In this document: piece by piece, positions 1 through 8,570 of the stretch
How positions within the stretch are numbered: the first letter of the stretch is position 1
Layout: each line of letters opens with the position of its first letter
NCBI GenBank assembly: GCA_934338765.1
Contig: CAKRHL010000016.1
Coordinates: forward strand, 1-22,819
Origin: an uncultured Lachnospiraceae bacterium
GTDB taxonomy: Bacteria; Bacillota; Clostridia; Lachnospirales; Lachnospiraceae
Length of the DNA: 22,819 bases
Direction: 5' to 3'
Notes under the pieces: model-generated
The model's input: only the letters and a program-made list of their open reading frames with translations
What the model was told of the DNA's origin: nothing
The model's database searches: none
Made by a program: the position numbers and the translations under genes

Positions 1-29
1 GATACAGCCAGACCATAGTAAAATAAAGC

Positions 30-72
30 AGGCAGGATAATTTTAAGGGATCTCCTCAAAGTTATCCTGCCT
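30..72 (-). terminator. Intrinsic terminator of the sir2-TSCPD unit
   Basis: Bases 30-44 and 58-72 form a hairpin of about 15 pairs with one G-T wobble; the core is GGCAGGATAA against TTATCCTGCC. Read on the minus strand, the stem is followed by a T-rich stretch (GCTTTATTTTA). It lies about 60 bases past the stop of the TSCPD gene, so it should end the minus-strand transcript. Confidence 0.75.
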
Positions 73-133
73 ATCCTGTTAGAAAAAGTTTACATGAAAT
101 AAATAACCTGAAAATATTGTTTAAAGTGTAAAA

Positions 134-400
134 TTATGCCATCTGCTTCTGCTCTGCCTCGTATGCCTCGCGGACAGCCCGTGCAAGCTGATCCCCGCAG
201 GAGGTAGATTTGAAACCGCATTTAATGCCCTTGACCTTTGACTCGATCCAGTCCACGGTCTGACCGTCCACCAGACGGGACACCGCCTGCAGGTTACCGT
301 TGCAGCCTCCGGTGAATGATACATTGCTTATGACATTACCGTTGATATCAAAGTGAATTTCAGAGGAACAGGTTCCACTTGTTTTATAAGTATAGTTCAT
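134..400 (-). CDS. TSCPD domain-containing protein (TIGR03905-like)
   Basis: An 88-residue protein that I recognise as the small stand-alone TSCPD family (TIGR03905). Visible hallmarks are an N-terminal stretch with TSGTCSSEI, the FTGGCNGNLQAVSRLVDG region, and a C-terminal TSCGDQLARAV that corresponds to the family's TSCPD signature, here with G for P. In larger proteins this domain is a C-terminal extension of adenosylcobalamin-dependent ribonucleotide reductase. The role of the stand-alone form is not established; the conserved cysteines suggest metal or redox chemistry, which is inference. A GGAGA ribosome site lies about seven bases before the ATG. The gene is 60 bases downstream of sir2 on the same strand and shares its terminator, so the two are probably cotranscribed. 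Confidence 0.85.
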   Translation of the reverse strand: MNYTYKTSGTCSSEIHFDINGNVISNVSFTGGCNGNLQAVSRLVDGQTVDWIESKVKGIKCGFKSTSCGDQLARAVREAYEAEQKQMA

Positions 401-460
401 TGTAAAATCTCCTTTATCTTGATGGAACAGGGGATGATGTTGCAGGATCCTCGTCTCATG

Positions 461-1207
461 TTATTGTGATCGTAGTGATGATACCGCTTTTTCCATCACT
501 TTGTCAATAGAGTCATTGATGACCAGATCTGCCTTGCCATCAGCAGGGGTAGAACTCTTGTTGATCAGTACCAGATGTTTTCCGTGAAAATAATCGATCA
601 GACCGGCGGCGGGGTATACCACCAGAGACGTACCTCCGATGATCAGGGTATCGGCTGCCCGGATTGCCTCGATAGACTTTGTGATCACAGTATCATCAAG
701 GCCCTCTTCATAAAGAACCACATCCGGTTTGATCATGGCGTGGCATTTCGGGCAAAGAGGTACTCCCTCGGATTGCAGAATGAAATCGGCATTATAGAAT
801 TCATGGCAGCGGGTACAATAATTGCGGAGAACGGAGCCGTGAAGCTCATAAACCACCTTGCTTCCGGCTGCCTGATGAAGTCCGTCGATGTTCTGCGTGA
901 CGATGGCCTTCAGTTTGCCCATTTCTTCCAGTCTGGCAAGAGCCGTGTGGCAGGCGTTTGGTTTAGCATCGGGATAGACGAGATTCTTTTTATAAAAGGC
1001 AAAGAACTCCTCAGGATACCGCACAAAAAATGTGTGTGACACCAGCTGCTCCGGGGTGAAATTCTGTCCCAGCTTTTTACTGTATAAGCCGTTAGAGCTG
1101 CGGAAATCCGGAATGTCAGAAGCAGTGGAAACACCGGCACCGCCAAAGAAAACGATGTTACTGCTTTCCTGTAAAATATCTGTCAGCTGTGAGATTTTTT
1201 CGTCCAT
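461..1207 (-). CDS. cobB: NAD-dependent protein deacylase, Sir2 family
   Basis: Sirtuin of 248 residues. It removes acyl groups from lysines using NAD+, releasing nicotinamide and O-acetyl-ADP-ribose in the cytosol. Seen in order: the Rossmann NAD motif GAGVSTASDIPDFRSS near residues 23-38, the TQNIDGLHQAAGS motif, the catalytic His in ELHGSV, a four-cysteine zinc site (CTRC and CPKC) and the late GTSLVVYPAAGL motif. After residue 85 the text FYKKNLVYPDAKPN lacks the Tyr-x-x-Arg pair used by desuccinylase-type sirtuins, so plain deacetylation is the likelier activity (inference). A TTG six bases upstream is in frame, but AAAGGAGA sits only one base from it and seven from the ATG at 1207, so I use the ATG. 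The symbol is given by family only. Confidence 0.93.
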   Translation of the reverse strand: MDEKISQLTDILQESSNIVFFGGAGVSTASDIPDFRSSNGLYSKKLGQNFTPEQLVSHTFFVRYPEEFFAFYKKNLVYPDAKPNACHTALARLEEMGKLKAIVTQNIDGLHQAAGSKVVYELHGSVLRNYCTRCHEFYNADFILQSEGVPLCPKCHAMIKPDVVLYEEGLDDTVITKSIEAIRAADTLIIGGTSLVVYPAAGLIDYFHGKHLVLINKSSTPADGKADLVINDSIDKVMEKAVSSLRSQ

Positions 1208-1263
1208 TAGCAAGTCTCCTTTCTGCTTTTAAGTGTAGCATATTTAAAAGGAAAATAAAATGG

Positions 1264-1299
1264 TTGCATTTTTGAAAAATTGTGATATTCTAATAAAAG
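1264..1299 (+). promoter_or_regulatory. Possible promoter of the thrS T-box leader
   Basis: The AT-rich stretch just before the T-box contains two overlapping weak fits: TTGCAT (1264-1269) with a 16-base gap to TATTCT (1286-1291), and TTGAAA (1272-1277) with a 16-base gap to TAAAAG (1294-1299). Either would start RNA just before stem I. I cannot choose between them by eye. Confidence 0.35.
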
Positions 1300-1309
1300 A
1301 TAATACGTT

Positions 1310-1612
1310 GAAGAGACGAGTACATGGCGTGCGTGATTCCAGAGAGAGGCAGACCGGGTTCATCGGTTGCTGTGACTGCCTTATTCACAAAGCGATGGAA
1401 GACCAGCTCTGAGTGGCTTTAATCCAGCCCGGCCGACACCGTTATCGTCACAATGAAGGTGAGATCAGATATGATTCATGTTTTGTATGCCTCCGGCAGA
1501 TATGGCAGGAGTGGATATGATAAAAATGTGTGTTATTTGATCCCGCGAACGAGGGTGGAACCGCGTATGAATTTACGCCCCTTCTGGCATGGTATGTCAG
1601 AGGGGGCTTTTT
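1310..1612 (+). promoter_or_regulatory. T-box leader, threonine-specific (ACC specifier)
   Basis: Tandem tRNA-sensing leader in front of thrS. The conserved T-box core AGGGTGGAACCGCG is at 1552-1565 and is followed by the terminator at 1577-1612. Stem I is closed by GACGA (1315-1319) with TCGTC (1445-1449). The 5' side of the internal loop carries the usual GTA turn, and the 3' side contains GACACC, so ACC at 1438-1440 is the likely specifier, a threonine codon. Known mechanism: uncharged tRNA pairs with specifier and T-box, stabilises the antiterminator and allows readthrough. The specifier agrees with the identity of the gene behind it. Confidence 0.9.
1577..1612 (+). terminator. Regulated terminator of the thrS T-box
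   Basis: The 13-base arms at 1577-1589 and 1595-1607 pair with two mismatches or wobbles, with a five-base loop, and are followed by TTTTT. It competes with the antiterminator formed by the T-box core. Confidence 0.85.
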
Positions 1613-1739
1613 GAGTTCATAGGATTTTCATTTTATCAGGAAATGGCCGGTCTTCTTCTGACAAGTATTCAAAGACGGATCTATGGCAGGCGCTGCGCCG
1701 GGATTCGTAAAAGGTGGCAGCGCAGAAAAGAGGGAAATC

Positions 1740-3728
1740 ATGAAAGTAACATTAAAAGATGGCTCCTTTAAGGAGTATGACCAGCCAATGTCCATCTACG
1801 ATATCGCTCTTGATATCAGTGAGGGACTGGCACGTGTAGCATGTGTGGGAGAGATTGATGGTGAGGTCAGGGATCTGCGTACCATGGTAGATAAGGATTG
1901 TACTTTAAATATTCTGACCTTTGATTCCGATGAGGGAAAGAAAGCATACCGTCATACCTGTGCCCATGTTCTGGCTCAGGCAGTGAAGAATCTTTATCCG
2001 GATGCAAAGCTGACCATCGGACCGGCGATTGACAATGGATATTACTATGACTTCGATATGCCAAGTCTGGACCGTGATGCACTGGATGCGATCGAGAAGG
2101 AAATGAAGAAGATCATCAAAAAGGGAGACCGTCTGGAGCGTTATACTCTGTCAAAGGATGAGGCGATCAAGCTTATGACAGAGAGAGACGAGCCATATAA
2201 GGTAGAGATGATCGAGGAGCATCCGGATACCGATGAGCTGAGCTTTTATCAGCAGGGCGATTTCATTGAGTTCTGTGCAGGACCACATCTGATGAGCACA
2301 AAGCCGATCAAGGCATTTAAGCTGACATCTTCTTCCGGAGCATACTGGAGAGGAGACGAGCACAATAAGATGCTCACCAGAATTTACGGTACCGCTTATA
2401 CGAAGAAAGCCGATCTGGAGGAGTATCTGGAGTATCTGGCAGACATTAAGAACCGTGACCACAACAAGCTTGGCCGTGATATGGACTTGTTTACAACTGT
2501 TGACGTGATCGGTCAGGGACTTCCGCTGTTTATGCCAAAGGGAACCAAGATGATCCAGAAGCTGCAGCGCTGGATCGAGGATCTGGAGGACAACGAGTGG
2601 GGATATGTCCGTACCCGCACTCCTCTGATGGCAAAATCCGATCTTTATAAGATCTCTGATCACTGGGGTCATTACAAAGAGGGAATGTTTATTCTGGGAG
2701 AGGATGATGAGGACGAGAATGGAAACAGCGTTTCCGGCCGCGATATCTTTGCCCTTCGTCCAATGACCTGTCCGTTCCAGTATTATGTATATAAGGCACG
2801 TCAGAAATCATACCGGGATCTTCCATATCGTATGGGTGAGACATCGACGCTGTTCCGTAACGAGGATTCCGGTGAGATGCACGGCCTGACCCGTGTCCGC
2901 CAGTTTACGATCTCTGAGGGACATCTGGTATGTACACCGGAGCAGATCGCTGATGAGTTTAAGAACTGCGTCCGTCTGGCAAGATATTGTCTGGAGACAC
3001 TGGGACTGGAAGAGGACGTGACCTACCGCATGTCCAAGTGGGATCCGGAGCACCCGGACAAATATCTCGGTGATGCCGAGGAGTGGGACCGTGTAGAAGG
3101 TGCGATGCGTGAGATTCTGGATGATATCGGTATGGAATATACAGAGGAGGCAGGAGAGGCTGCTTTCTATGGTCCAAAGCTTGATATTCAGGCAAAGAAC
3201 GTGTACGGAAAAGAGGACACCATGATCACGATCCAGCTGGATATGTTCCTGGCCGAGCGTTTTGATATGTATTATATTGATCAGAACGGTGACAAGAAGC
3301 GTCCTTATATTATTCACAGAACATCTCTCGGATGCTATGAGCGTACCCTTGCATGGCTGATCGAGAAGTATGCAGGCAAGTTCCCGACATGGCTTTGTCC
3401 TGAGCAGGTTCGTGTACTGCCGATTTCTGATAAGTATATGGACTATGCAGAGAGTGTACTGGCAGAGCTTAAGAAGAATGGTATCGACGCTACCGTGGAC
3501 GGACGTTCTGAGAAGATCGGTTACAAAATCCGTGAGGCACGTATGGATAAGCTTCCTTATATGCTGGTTGTGGGCGGCAAGGAGGAAGAGGCTGGTCTTG
3601 TCTCTGTCCGCAGCCGTTTTGCCGGTGATGAGGGTCAGAAGCCTCTGGCAGATTTTATCAATGATATCTGTCAGGAGATCCGTACAAAGGAGATCCGCAA
3701 GGAGCTTCCGGAGGACGAGAAGAAATAA
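1740..3728 (+). CDS. thrS: Threonyl-tRNA synthetase
   Basis: Class II synthetase of 662 residues that charges tRNA-Thr. Domains in order: TGS (1-60), editing domain with the metal-binding HTCAH at 72-76 and its partner EFCAGPH, class II catalytic core, and an anticodon-binding domain from about residue 550. The three zinc ligands of the active site can be matched: Cys in MTCPFQ, His in SEGHLVC and His in IIHRTSLGC. The motif-2 area reads MTCPFQ instead of the common MNCPGH, which suggests a divergent but intact lineage. The open frame extends to an ATG at 1683, but the protein family begins at MKVTLKDG and AGAGGGA lies just before 1740, so I use 1740. Expression is controlled by the threonine T-box, and a terminator follows. 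Confidence 0.97.
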   Translation: MKVTLKDGSFKEYDQPMSIYDIALDISEGLARVACVGEIDGEVRDLRTMVDKDCTLNILTFDSDEGKKAYRHTCAHVLAQAVKNLYPDAKLTIGPAIDNGYYYDFDMPSLDRDALDAIEKEMKKIIKKGDRLERYTLSKDEAIKLMTERDEPYKVEMIEEHPDTDELSFYQQGDFIEFCAGPHLMSTKPIKAFKLTSSSGAYWRGDEHNKMLTRIYGTAYTKKADLEEYLEYLADIKNRDHNKLGRDMDLFTTVDVIGQGLPLFMPKGTKMIQKLQRWIEDLEDNEWGYVRTRTPLMAKSDLYKISDHWGHYKEGMFILGEDDEDENGNSVSGRDIFALRPMTCPFQYYVYKARQKSYRDLPYRMGETSTLFRNEDSGEMHGLTRVRQFTISEGHLVCTPEQIADEFKNCVRLARYCLETLGLEEDVTYRMSKWDPEHPDKYLGDAEEWDRVEGAMREILDDIGMEYTEEAGEAAFYGPKLDIQAKNVYGKEDTMITIQLDMFLAERFDMYYIDQNGDKKRPYIIHRTSLGCYERTLAWLIEKYAGKFPTWLCPEQVRVLPISDKYMDYAESVLAELKKNGIDATVDGRSEKIGYKIREARMDKLPYMLVVGGKEEEAGLVSVRSRFAGDEGQKPLADFINDICQEIRTKEIRKELPEDEKK

Positions 3729-3751
3729 CATTAATTTTCCATGGATATAAC

Positions 3752-3798
3752 AAGAGGGAGCAGATCTGTAGAAAGGTCTGCTCCCTCTTAAGTTTTTT
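3752..3798 (+). terminator. Intrinsic terminator after thrS
   Basis: Perfect 13-pair stem: 3752-3764 (AAGAGGGAGCAGA) with 3777-3789, loop of 12 bases, then TTTTTT at 3793-3798. The -35 element of the following sigma-D-like promoter overlaps its end. Confidence 0.92.
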
Positions 3799-3815
3799 AA
3801 TAATTTTGCCGATGT
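3789..3815 (+). promoter_or_regulatory. Candidate sigma-D (sigma-28) promoter of the flagellar block
   Basis: TAAG (3789-3792), a 15-base gap and GCCGATGT (3808-3815) closely match the motility sigma factor consensus TAAA-N15-GCCGATAA. RNA would start near 3822, about 57 bases before the large flagellar gene. No comparable site was found directly before the flagellin or FliS genes. The match and the motility genes downstream support each other. Confidence 0.65.
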
Positions 3816-3878
3816 AAGTAACAGAGTATCCGTTGATGTGGATCAAACGGAAGGAATATACTGAAAGGTGAGCGAAAC

Positions 3879-6800
3879 ATGAATGTAAATGATATCATAG
3901 CACAGACCACCGGAGTAAGCAGGAGAAAGACCGCATTTGGTCCGGATTCCTTTATGAGGATCGGAAAACGTGGTCAGGTGGTACAGGGCGTGATCGCCGG
4001 GGTATCGGACAAGGTTTCCATCAGCTTTAATGGCACGGAGGTATTAGTTCCCGGGTCATCAGTACAAAATGCCACGGAAGGCGAAACAAGAAATTTTAAG
4101 ATCATGGAAGTGTCAAAGGAAAGGATTGTACTGAAAGAAGTTGGAAGAGATGACTCTTTAGAGAGCAGAGCGATGATTGCAACGACAGTCAGTCCCTCAG
4201 CCTATTCTTTTTCTGATCATTTGAATGAGAGCGGAAAGGTTTCCGGGGCAAAACAACAGGCAGGACAAAATATTGCCGTGCTCACAGGAGAAGATTATCA
4301 GGGCATAGAATCCCGGCAGGGAGCGCTGGAGGACTACAAGGCATCAGCACTTGACCGGGCGATCGAGCGTCACAAAGAGAACCGTCAGTGGCAACAGGAA
4401 AATGTGCAAAAAAATATTCAAAATAACAGGGAATATCAGGATACCATCAAAGAGCTGCAGGATCAGGGGGTGACCCGGCTTATGGATCCGGCACAGGTTG
4501 AAAATGCTCTCCGGGAGGCAGATCTTCCGGTGACAAAGGCCAATGTTGCAAAGGTGGCATCAGCTGTTCAGATGACCGCGATATTGCCGGAGCTGTCAGG
4601 AGATGCCAAGGCATATATATTAAACGATCAACTTCCTTTAACCATAGAAAATATTTATCATGGGCAGTATTCTGCATCAGGAGCCATGGACGCATCTGTT
4701 GTGGATGACGAGGTATGGCAGCAGCTGCAGGAGCAGATCGAGGCACTTTTACAGGATAGTGGTATTGCGGTGGATGCATCGGTGATGGCAGATGCAAAAT
4801 GGCTGTTTGCCAATGACATTGCGGTGACACCGGACAATATAAATACACTCCGGACGCTGAATGATATTTCGGACAATATGACACCGCAGAAGGTGTTGGA
4901 TCAGATCATCTATGCCATGCAGACAGGAGCAGCTCCGGAGCAGGCGTCTTTGGATGACAGTGAGCTTGTGATCGCCGGAGAGGCATTGGCGGATCTGATA
5001 GAGATCGCGCCGGAGGATGTGGAAAATACTGTACGCAATTACGGACAGGATGAAATAACAATACAGCTCCTGAAATATATGGCAGATGTACGAAAAAATG
5101 GACAGAGTGCCGGAGCAGATACCCGAAGGGATACACTGATGATGCAGGAGCGGCAGAATACTGAGACTGCGGATGGAAACGGAGTGGCAGATCCGTCAGC
5201 GGTGGCTATGACACAGCGCCGGCTGGAGGAGATACGTCTCAGGATGACATTGCCTGCAGCTGTCAGGATGGCACAGAAAGGGATTGAGATAGAGCTCACA
5301 CCTTTGAAAAATCTGGTCAATGAACTCAGACAGCAGGAGCAGAATGATTATCAGACGATCATGGATGATGTGGATCTGGATGATTCCGGGTGGAACCGTG
5401 TTCATGAAACCATCGGCAAGGCGGCTGACATTCAGAGGGCACCGGCATCGATCCTTGGTATTGGCGCGAGACAGCACAGTCTGTTGACGATGAATGTGCT
5501 TCACAAGGCAGCAGTCAGTGCTGTGGCACAGACAAGACAGTATCAGACAGATTATGAGGCAGTTGGAACACAGGTACGTACGGACCTGGGGGATTCCATT
5601 CAGAAGGCGTTTCAGAATGTGCCGGAGCTTTTGGACGAGATTGGCATGGAAGACACACAGACCAATCAAAGAGCTGTCCGTATATTGGGATATAACAATA
5701 TGGAGATCACAGAGCAGAATGTGATCCGGGTGAAGGAACTGGATGCAAAGGTCAATGCTATATTTGATCATATGAAGCCGTCTCTGGTCATGAAGCTGGT
5801 ACAGGAAGGGGAGAATCCGCTGGATCTGTCCCTGGATGAGCTGGATGCAAAGCTACAGCAGCTTGCCGACGGACAGGATATTTCCCCAGAGGAGAAATAT
5901 AGCCGTTATCTATGGAAAATGGAGAAGGAACAGGGCGTGACGGAGCAGGAGCGGGATGGATATATTGGTCTTTATCGACTGCTGCATCAGGTGGAAAACT
6001 CTGACGGTGCTGCCATTGGAAGTGTAATGGAAGCCGGATGGGAGATGAACCTTCGCAATCTGCTGCGGGCTGTGCGGACAGAAAAGAGAAGGGGCGTTGA
6101 CGCAGAGATTGATGATGATTTTGGCGGTCTGTCCGATTTACGGTACACATCAAAATCTATCACACAACAGATTGAAAATGGATTTCATCAACAGAATTTT
6201 GATGGAAACACATCGTCGGATGATACAAGAAAGTATTATCAGCGTTTAAATCATCAGATCCTGGATGAAGTGACACCTTCCGTTCTCCGGGAGGTCAGTG
6301 ATGGAGAGATAGGACAGATCCTGGATCAGTCTCTGGAAAAATTAAAGGAACAGATAGATAGGGCTCAGGGAAATCCGGAGACGGAGCAGATGCTTTATGA
6401 GCAGCTTGCTCTGCAGGTCAGGGAGACCATAGAGAATAGTCAGGAAAGTGTCCGATATCTGGAACAGCTCGGATTGCCGGATACCATTACAAATATACAG
6501 GCGGCACAGCAGTTGGTTTCTGAAAATTATGATGTGTATCAGGAGGTTGACAAGAGGAAAAAAGATATTTCCCGGGAGACACAGGAAGAGTTTTATGACG
6601 CGATGGAAGCAATACCGGAGTCTTTGGAAAGTACAGATGCAGTCAGGGAAAGCTACGGAAGACTGTATAAGAGTATGGAGGCAATACTGGAACGATCCTA
6701 TGAAAAAGAAGTTGTCACCAGTGATGAGCTGCGAAGCTTGAAACAGCTCAGTACCGGTATGATATTTCAAAACAGCCGGGTACAAAGGCACAGCTATGAT

Positions 6801-7181
6801 GTACCGGTACTGACAGGAGATCACGTTACTACCATGAATGTAACATTGATCCGGGGGGAGGAAGATACCGGACGGGTTCAGATCTTTATGCAGGATATTT
6901 CAGCAGAGCTTCGTGTCCATCAGGGAGAGGTTAAGGGTCTGATCTTGTGTGATGACAGGGAGATGTATGAATCACTTTTCTCCAATGAGGATGAACTGAC
7001 ACAGGAGCTTGAGAACAATGGATATCAGGTGAAAAACATATCCTATAGCATGAATCACCGGTCGAGAGTGGATACCATGACGGCAAAGGCCGGAGAAAAG
7101 GAGCCATCCTCTTCATTATACCGTGTGGCAAAGACGTTTGTATGTCATGTAATGAAAACAATGCAGCAGGAGAATATTTAA
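3879..7181 (+). CDS. Large flagellar-associated protein with FliK-like C-terminus
   Basis: A 1100-residue, acidic, Gln- and Glu-rich, largely helical protein without signal peptide or membrane segments. It may belong to the Lachnospiraceae family labelled DUF6240, but I recall that label from memory only. The last 135 residues look like the C-terminal domain of the hook-length regulator FliK (Flg_hook). A beta-rich part reads GRVQIFMQDISAELRVHQG. It is followed by a helix with ESLFSNEDELTQELENNGYQV and a closing strand VKNISYSMN, the usual order of a FliK C-domain. The N-terminal 60 residues form a short beta-rich module (GTEVLVPGSSVQNATEGE). GAAAGGTGA precedes the ATG. The flagellin starts 21 bases downstream, so the two are probably cotranscribed from the sigma-D-like promoter. 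The length is far above that of ordinary FliK (about 400-500). A hook-length or export-switch role is inference. Confidence 0.75.
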   Translation: MNVNDIIAQTTGVSRRKTAFGPDSFMRIGKRGQVVQGVIAGVSDKVSISFNGTEVLVPGSSVQNATEGETRNFKIMEVSKERIVLKEVGRDDSLESRAMIATTVSPSAYSFSDHLNESGKVSGAKQQAGQNIAVLTGEDYQGIESRQGALEDYKASALDRAIERHKENRQWQQENVQKNIQNNREYQDTIKELQDQGVTRLMDPAQVENALREADLPVTKANVAKVASAVQMTAILPELSGDAKAYILNDQLPLTIENIYHGQYSASGAMDASVVDDEVWQQLQEQIEALLQDSGIAVDASVMADAKWLFANDIAVTPDNINTLRTLNDISDNMTPQKVLDQIIYAMQTGAAPEQASLDDSELVIAGEALADLIEIAPEDVENTVRNYGQDEITIQLLKYMADVRKNGQSAGADTRRDTLMMQERQNTETADGNGVADPSAVAMTQRRLEEIRLRMTLPAAVRMAQKGIEIELTPLKNLVNELRQQEQNDYQTIMDDVDLDDSGWNRVHETIGKAADIQRAPASILGIGARQHSLLTMNVLHKAAVSAVAQTRQYQTDYEAVGTQVRTDLGDSIQKAFQNVPELLDEIGMEDTQTNQRAVRILGYNNMEITEQNVIRVKELDAKVNAIFDHMKPSLVMKLVQEGENPLDLSLDELDAKLQQLADGQDISPEEKYSRYLWKMEKEQGVTEQERDGYIGLYRLLHQVENSDGAAIGSVMEAGWEMNLRNLLRAVRTEKRRGVDAEIDDDFGGLSDLRYTSKSITQQIENGFHQQNFDGNTSSDDTRKYYQRLNHQILDEVTPSVLREVSDGEIGQILDQSLEKLKEQIDRAQGNPETEQMLYEQLALQVRETIENSQESVRYLEQLGLPDTITNIQAAQQLVSENYDVYQEVDKRKKDISRETQEEFYDAMEAIPESLESTDAVRESYGRLYKSMEAILERSYEKEVVTSDELRSLKQLSTGMIFQNSRVQRHSYDVPVLTGDHVTTMNVTLIRGEEDTGRVQIFMQDISAELRVHQGEVKGLILCDDREMYESLFSNEDELTQELENNGYQVKNISYSMNHRSRVDTMTAKAGEKEPSSSLYRVAKTFVCHVMKTMQQENI

Positions 7182-7202
7182 AATATAGAAAAGAGGTATA
7201 TT

Positions 7203-8534
7203 ATGAGAATCAATCACAATATTTCAGCACAGATGGCCAATGTAAATCTGAAAAGAACCGATTCCAGACTGTCAGCAAGTCTGGAAAGATTAAGCTCCGG
7301 CTATAAGATCAATAAGGCGGCAGACGATTCTGCGGGAATGGCGATTACCAATAAGATGAGAGCACAGATCAGAGCGTTGGATCAGGCTTCCCGCAATTCT
7401 GAGGATGGCCAGTCTATTATTGAAACGGCAGAGGGGGCAATGGGAGAGATTGAAAATATCCTGCAGCGTATCAGACAGCTTGCGGTGCAGACATCAAACG
7501 GAACCTATGCATTGGATGACCGTGAGGCAGCACAGAAGGAGGTTGATGAGCTTCTCGATGAGATCGACCGTATTGCCACAACGACTGAGTTTAATGGAAC
7601 ACCACTGCTGGATGGTTCCGCTGCGCGGACATTTGCCAGCAGCAATATTGATGTAAAGCCCGTTTATACATCCATGAGTGTAGAAAAGGGCGATTATAAG
7701 CTGACGGTAGATCAGGTCGCAACACAGGCTACCCTTACGGTGGATATGCCAACTGCACCGGGCAGTATCAGCATTAACAAGACAACGATCGAATTGACAG
7801 CAGGTATGACAGAGGATGAGATCGCAGAAAAGATGCAGGCAGTCTGCGATGCGATGAACATTGATATGAACCGTAATGGAACATCTGTGACAATGACGTC
7901 CCGGTCAACGGGGGTTCTGACACAGATCACATATACCGCGGCAGACGGAACGGAGCATACAGCGAACGGTCAGGAGGCCAAAATAACATTGGGAGATGGC
8001 TTTGAAAGCACTGCAACATATTCCGGTGATGGTAATCTGGTAACGATCCGCGACAATGAAGGATTTGAAATGCAGATTGAGACGAATGGTGTGGGAGAAA
8101 CCAATCTCAGAGTATTTGATGCAGGTTATATGACCATGCAGATCGGAGCCAATGAGGCGCAGACTCTGGATATGAACTTTCCGGAGGTATCCTGCCTGAA
8201 TCTGGGGCTGCGTTGTTCCGATGGAACGGATAAGATCAATCTGTGCACCCAGGACAATTCTGTCAATGCCTTGAATAATATGGACTGGGCGATCAAAAAG
8301 GTATCCGGTGCCCGTTCTACCCTTGGTTCTTATCAGAATCGTCTGGAGGCAACTACATCCAGTCTGGATCTGAGCAGCCAGAATATTACAGAGGCTATGT
8401 CCCGGATCAGTGATACCGATATGGCAGATGAGATGACGAAATATACACAATATGAGGTTCTTTCCCAGGCGGCAACATCTATGCTGGCACAGGCCAACAA
8501 CAGACCGCAGCAGATCATGTCATTGTTACAGTAA
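7203..8534 (+). CDS. Flagellin
   Basis: Filament subunit of 443 residues. The N-terminal D0/D1 region (1-140) has [16 protein letters not shown] and [18 protein letters not shown], and the C-terminal region (last 90 residues) ends in [15 protein letters not shown], both classic flagellin. Residues 88-95, QRIRQLAV, correspond to the conserved D1 loop recognised by the animal receptor TLR5. About 200 central residues (roughly 145-350) form a surface domain rich in Thr and Ala that I cannot match to a named domain. AAGAGG lies before the ATG. It sits between the FliK-like gene and a FliS-like chaperone gene, consistent with coupled production of filament, chaperone and length-control protein. 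Only two short gaps separate the three genes, and I see no separate strong promoter for flagellin. Confidence 0.96.
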   Translation: MRINHNISAQMANVNLKRTDSRLSASLERLSSGYKINKAADDSAGMAITNKMRAQIRALDQASRNSEDGQSIIETAEGAMGEIENILQRIRQLAVQTSNGTYALDDREAAQKEVDELLDEIDRIATTTEFNGTPLLDGSAARTFASSNIDVKPVYTSMSVEKGDYKLTVDQVATQATLTVDMPTAPGSISINKTTIELTAGMTEDEIAEKMQAVCDAMNIDMNRNGTSVTMTSRSTGVLTQITYTAADGTEHTANGQEAKITLGDGFESTATYSGDGNLVTIRDNEGFEMQIETNGVGETNLRVFDAGYMTMQIGANEAQTLDMNFPEVSCLNLGLRCSDGTDKINLCTQDNSVNALNNMDWAIKKVSGARSTLGSYQNRLEATTSSLDLSSQNITEAMSRISDTDMADEMTKYTQYEVLSQAATSMLAQANNRPQQIMSLLQ

Positions 8535-8570
8535 TTGACACAACAGTCTGAAATTTGTTTTTAGAAAGGC

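Noticed and set aside
575..1039. A 154-codon plus-strand frame inside sir2
   Set aside because: The opposite strand encodes all sirtuin motifs, and the frame has no recognisable features.
1683..1739. Upstream ATG of thrS
   Set aside because: The added 19 residues precede the conserved TGS start, and the ribosome site fits the ATG at 1740.
2808..3731. A 307-codon open frame antisense to thrS
   Set aside because: It lies wholly within a clearly real thrS and its translation resembles no protein I know; it is a codon-bias shadow.
7100..7202. A sigma-D promoter directly before flagellin
   Set aside because: No GCCGATA-like box with a correctly spaced TAAA was found in this stretch.
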